A stretch of 64,000 nt of DNA. It comes from Flaveria trinervia. Lineage: Eukaryota; Streptophyta; Magnoliopsida; Asterales; Asteraceae. The DNA is taken from NCBI GenBank assembly GCA_025506515.1, contig CM046452.1:75366876-75430875 (forward strand), read 5' to 3'. The position numbers and the translations under genes were made by a program. Shown here piece by piece: positions 63,925-64,000 of the stretch; position 1 is the first letter of the stretch, and the number at the start of each line of letters is the position of its first letter. The notes under the pieces are model-generated. The model saw only the letters and a list, made by a program, of their open reading frames with translations, ran no database searches and was not told the DNA's origin.

Positions 63925-64000
63925 CACACGCACACTGAAAGATTCAAACACCAAGACAGTCATTCAAGGAACAGCTCAGTTTATGTTAAGTATAGTAAGT

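Larger units (their letters stand above)
57362..64000 (-). mobile_element. Second Ty3/gypsy (Tekay-like) element, 5' LTR outside window
   Basis: A 3' LTR (57362-59281), polypurine tract, pol and gag occur in order on the minus strand. The leader runs off the right edge. Protein motifs place it in the same broad lineage as the array but in a clearly different family, with an unrelated LTR and different gag. The left flank is atatt (57357-57361); the matching duplication would be outside. Coding regions are broken in many places, so it looks older than the array. Confidence 0.85.

Overview
The window looks like intergenic DNA of a plant nuclear genome. It is AT-rich and built almost entirely of nested LTR retrotransposons and small DNA transposons. 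I see no intact cellular gene, no prokaryotic features and no CRISPR. The mix of element types (long-LTR Tekay-like Ty3/gypsy chromoviruses, and a copia-type gag element carrying an unusual second coding region) fits a eudicot. Asteraceae is my best guess, from general familiarity with such elements and not from a search.

Layout. 1-722 is a copia-type LTR fragment. 723-5752 is AT-rich host DNA with TIR-element remnants. From 5753 runs a large element that appears non-autonomous: a ~3.0 kb LTR (5753-8728), a broken gag (8822-9548, resuming 35547-36342), a degenerate second coding region (36543-40687) and a second LTR (40718-43695). I found no protease, integrase, RT or RNase H of its own. A second, truncated internal region follows (43696-45984) and ends at a scarred deletion junction. 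45993-47102 is host DNA homologous to a segment also present inside the element's LTRs.

Inside the gag of that element sits the most striking object: a 26-kb head-to-tail array (9549-35541, minus strand) of one Ty3/gypsy element with four ~2.43-kb LTRs and three ~5.42-kb internal regions, LTR-int-LTR-int-LTR-int-LTR. One 5-bp target duplication (GCACC) flanks the whole array. Each internal region has a tRNA-iMet-type primer site, gag, pol and a polypurine tract. The first copy keeps a 1.1-kb-codon pol frame. All three carry a 92-nt GT...AG segment between gag and protease whose removal would bring the two reading frames together, plus a gag frameshift and a chromodomain frameshift.

The right third (47103-57361) is AT-rich and holds an (AAT)n microsatellite and a solo LTR (50671-53621) related to the array's LTRs. 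From 57362 to the right edge lies the 3' part of another, more degraded Tekay-like gypsy element on the minus strand. Its 5' LTR is beyond the window.

Order of nesting, from the insertion junctions: host sequence, then a TIR element, then a hAT-like TIR element, then the copia-type element, then the gypsy element and its tandem expansion. Many single-base indels in short homopolymers distinguish the array copies, so both recent decay and uncorrected long-read error must be considered.
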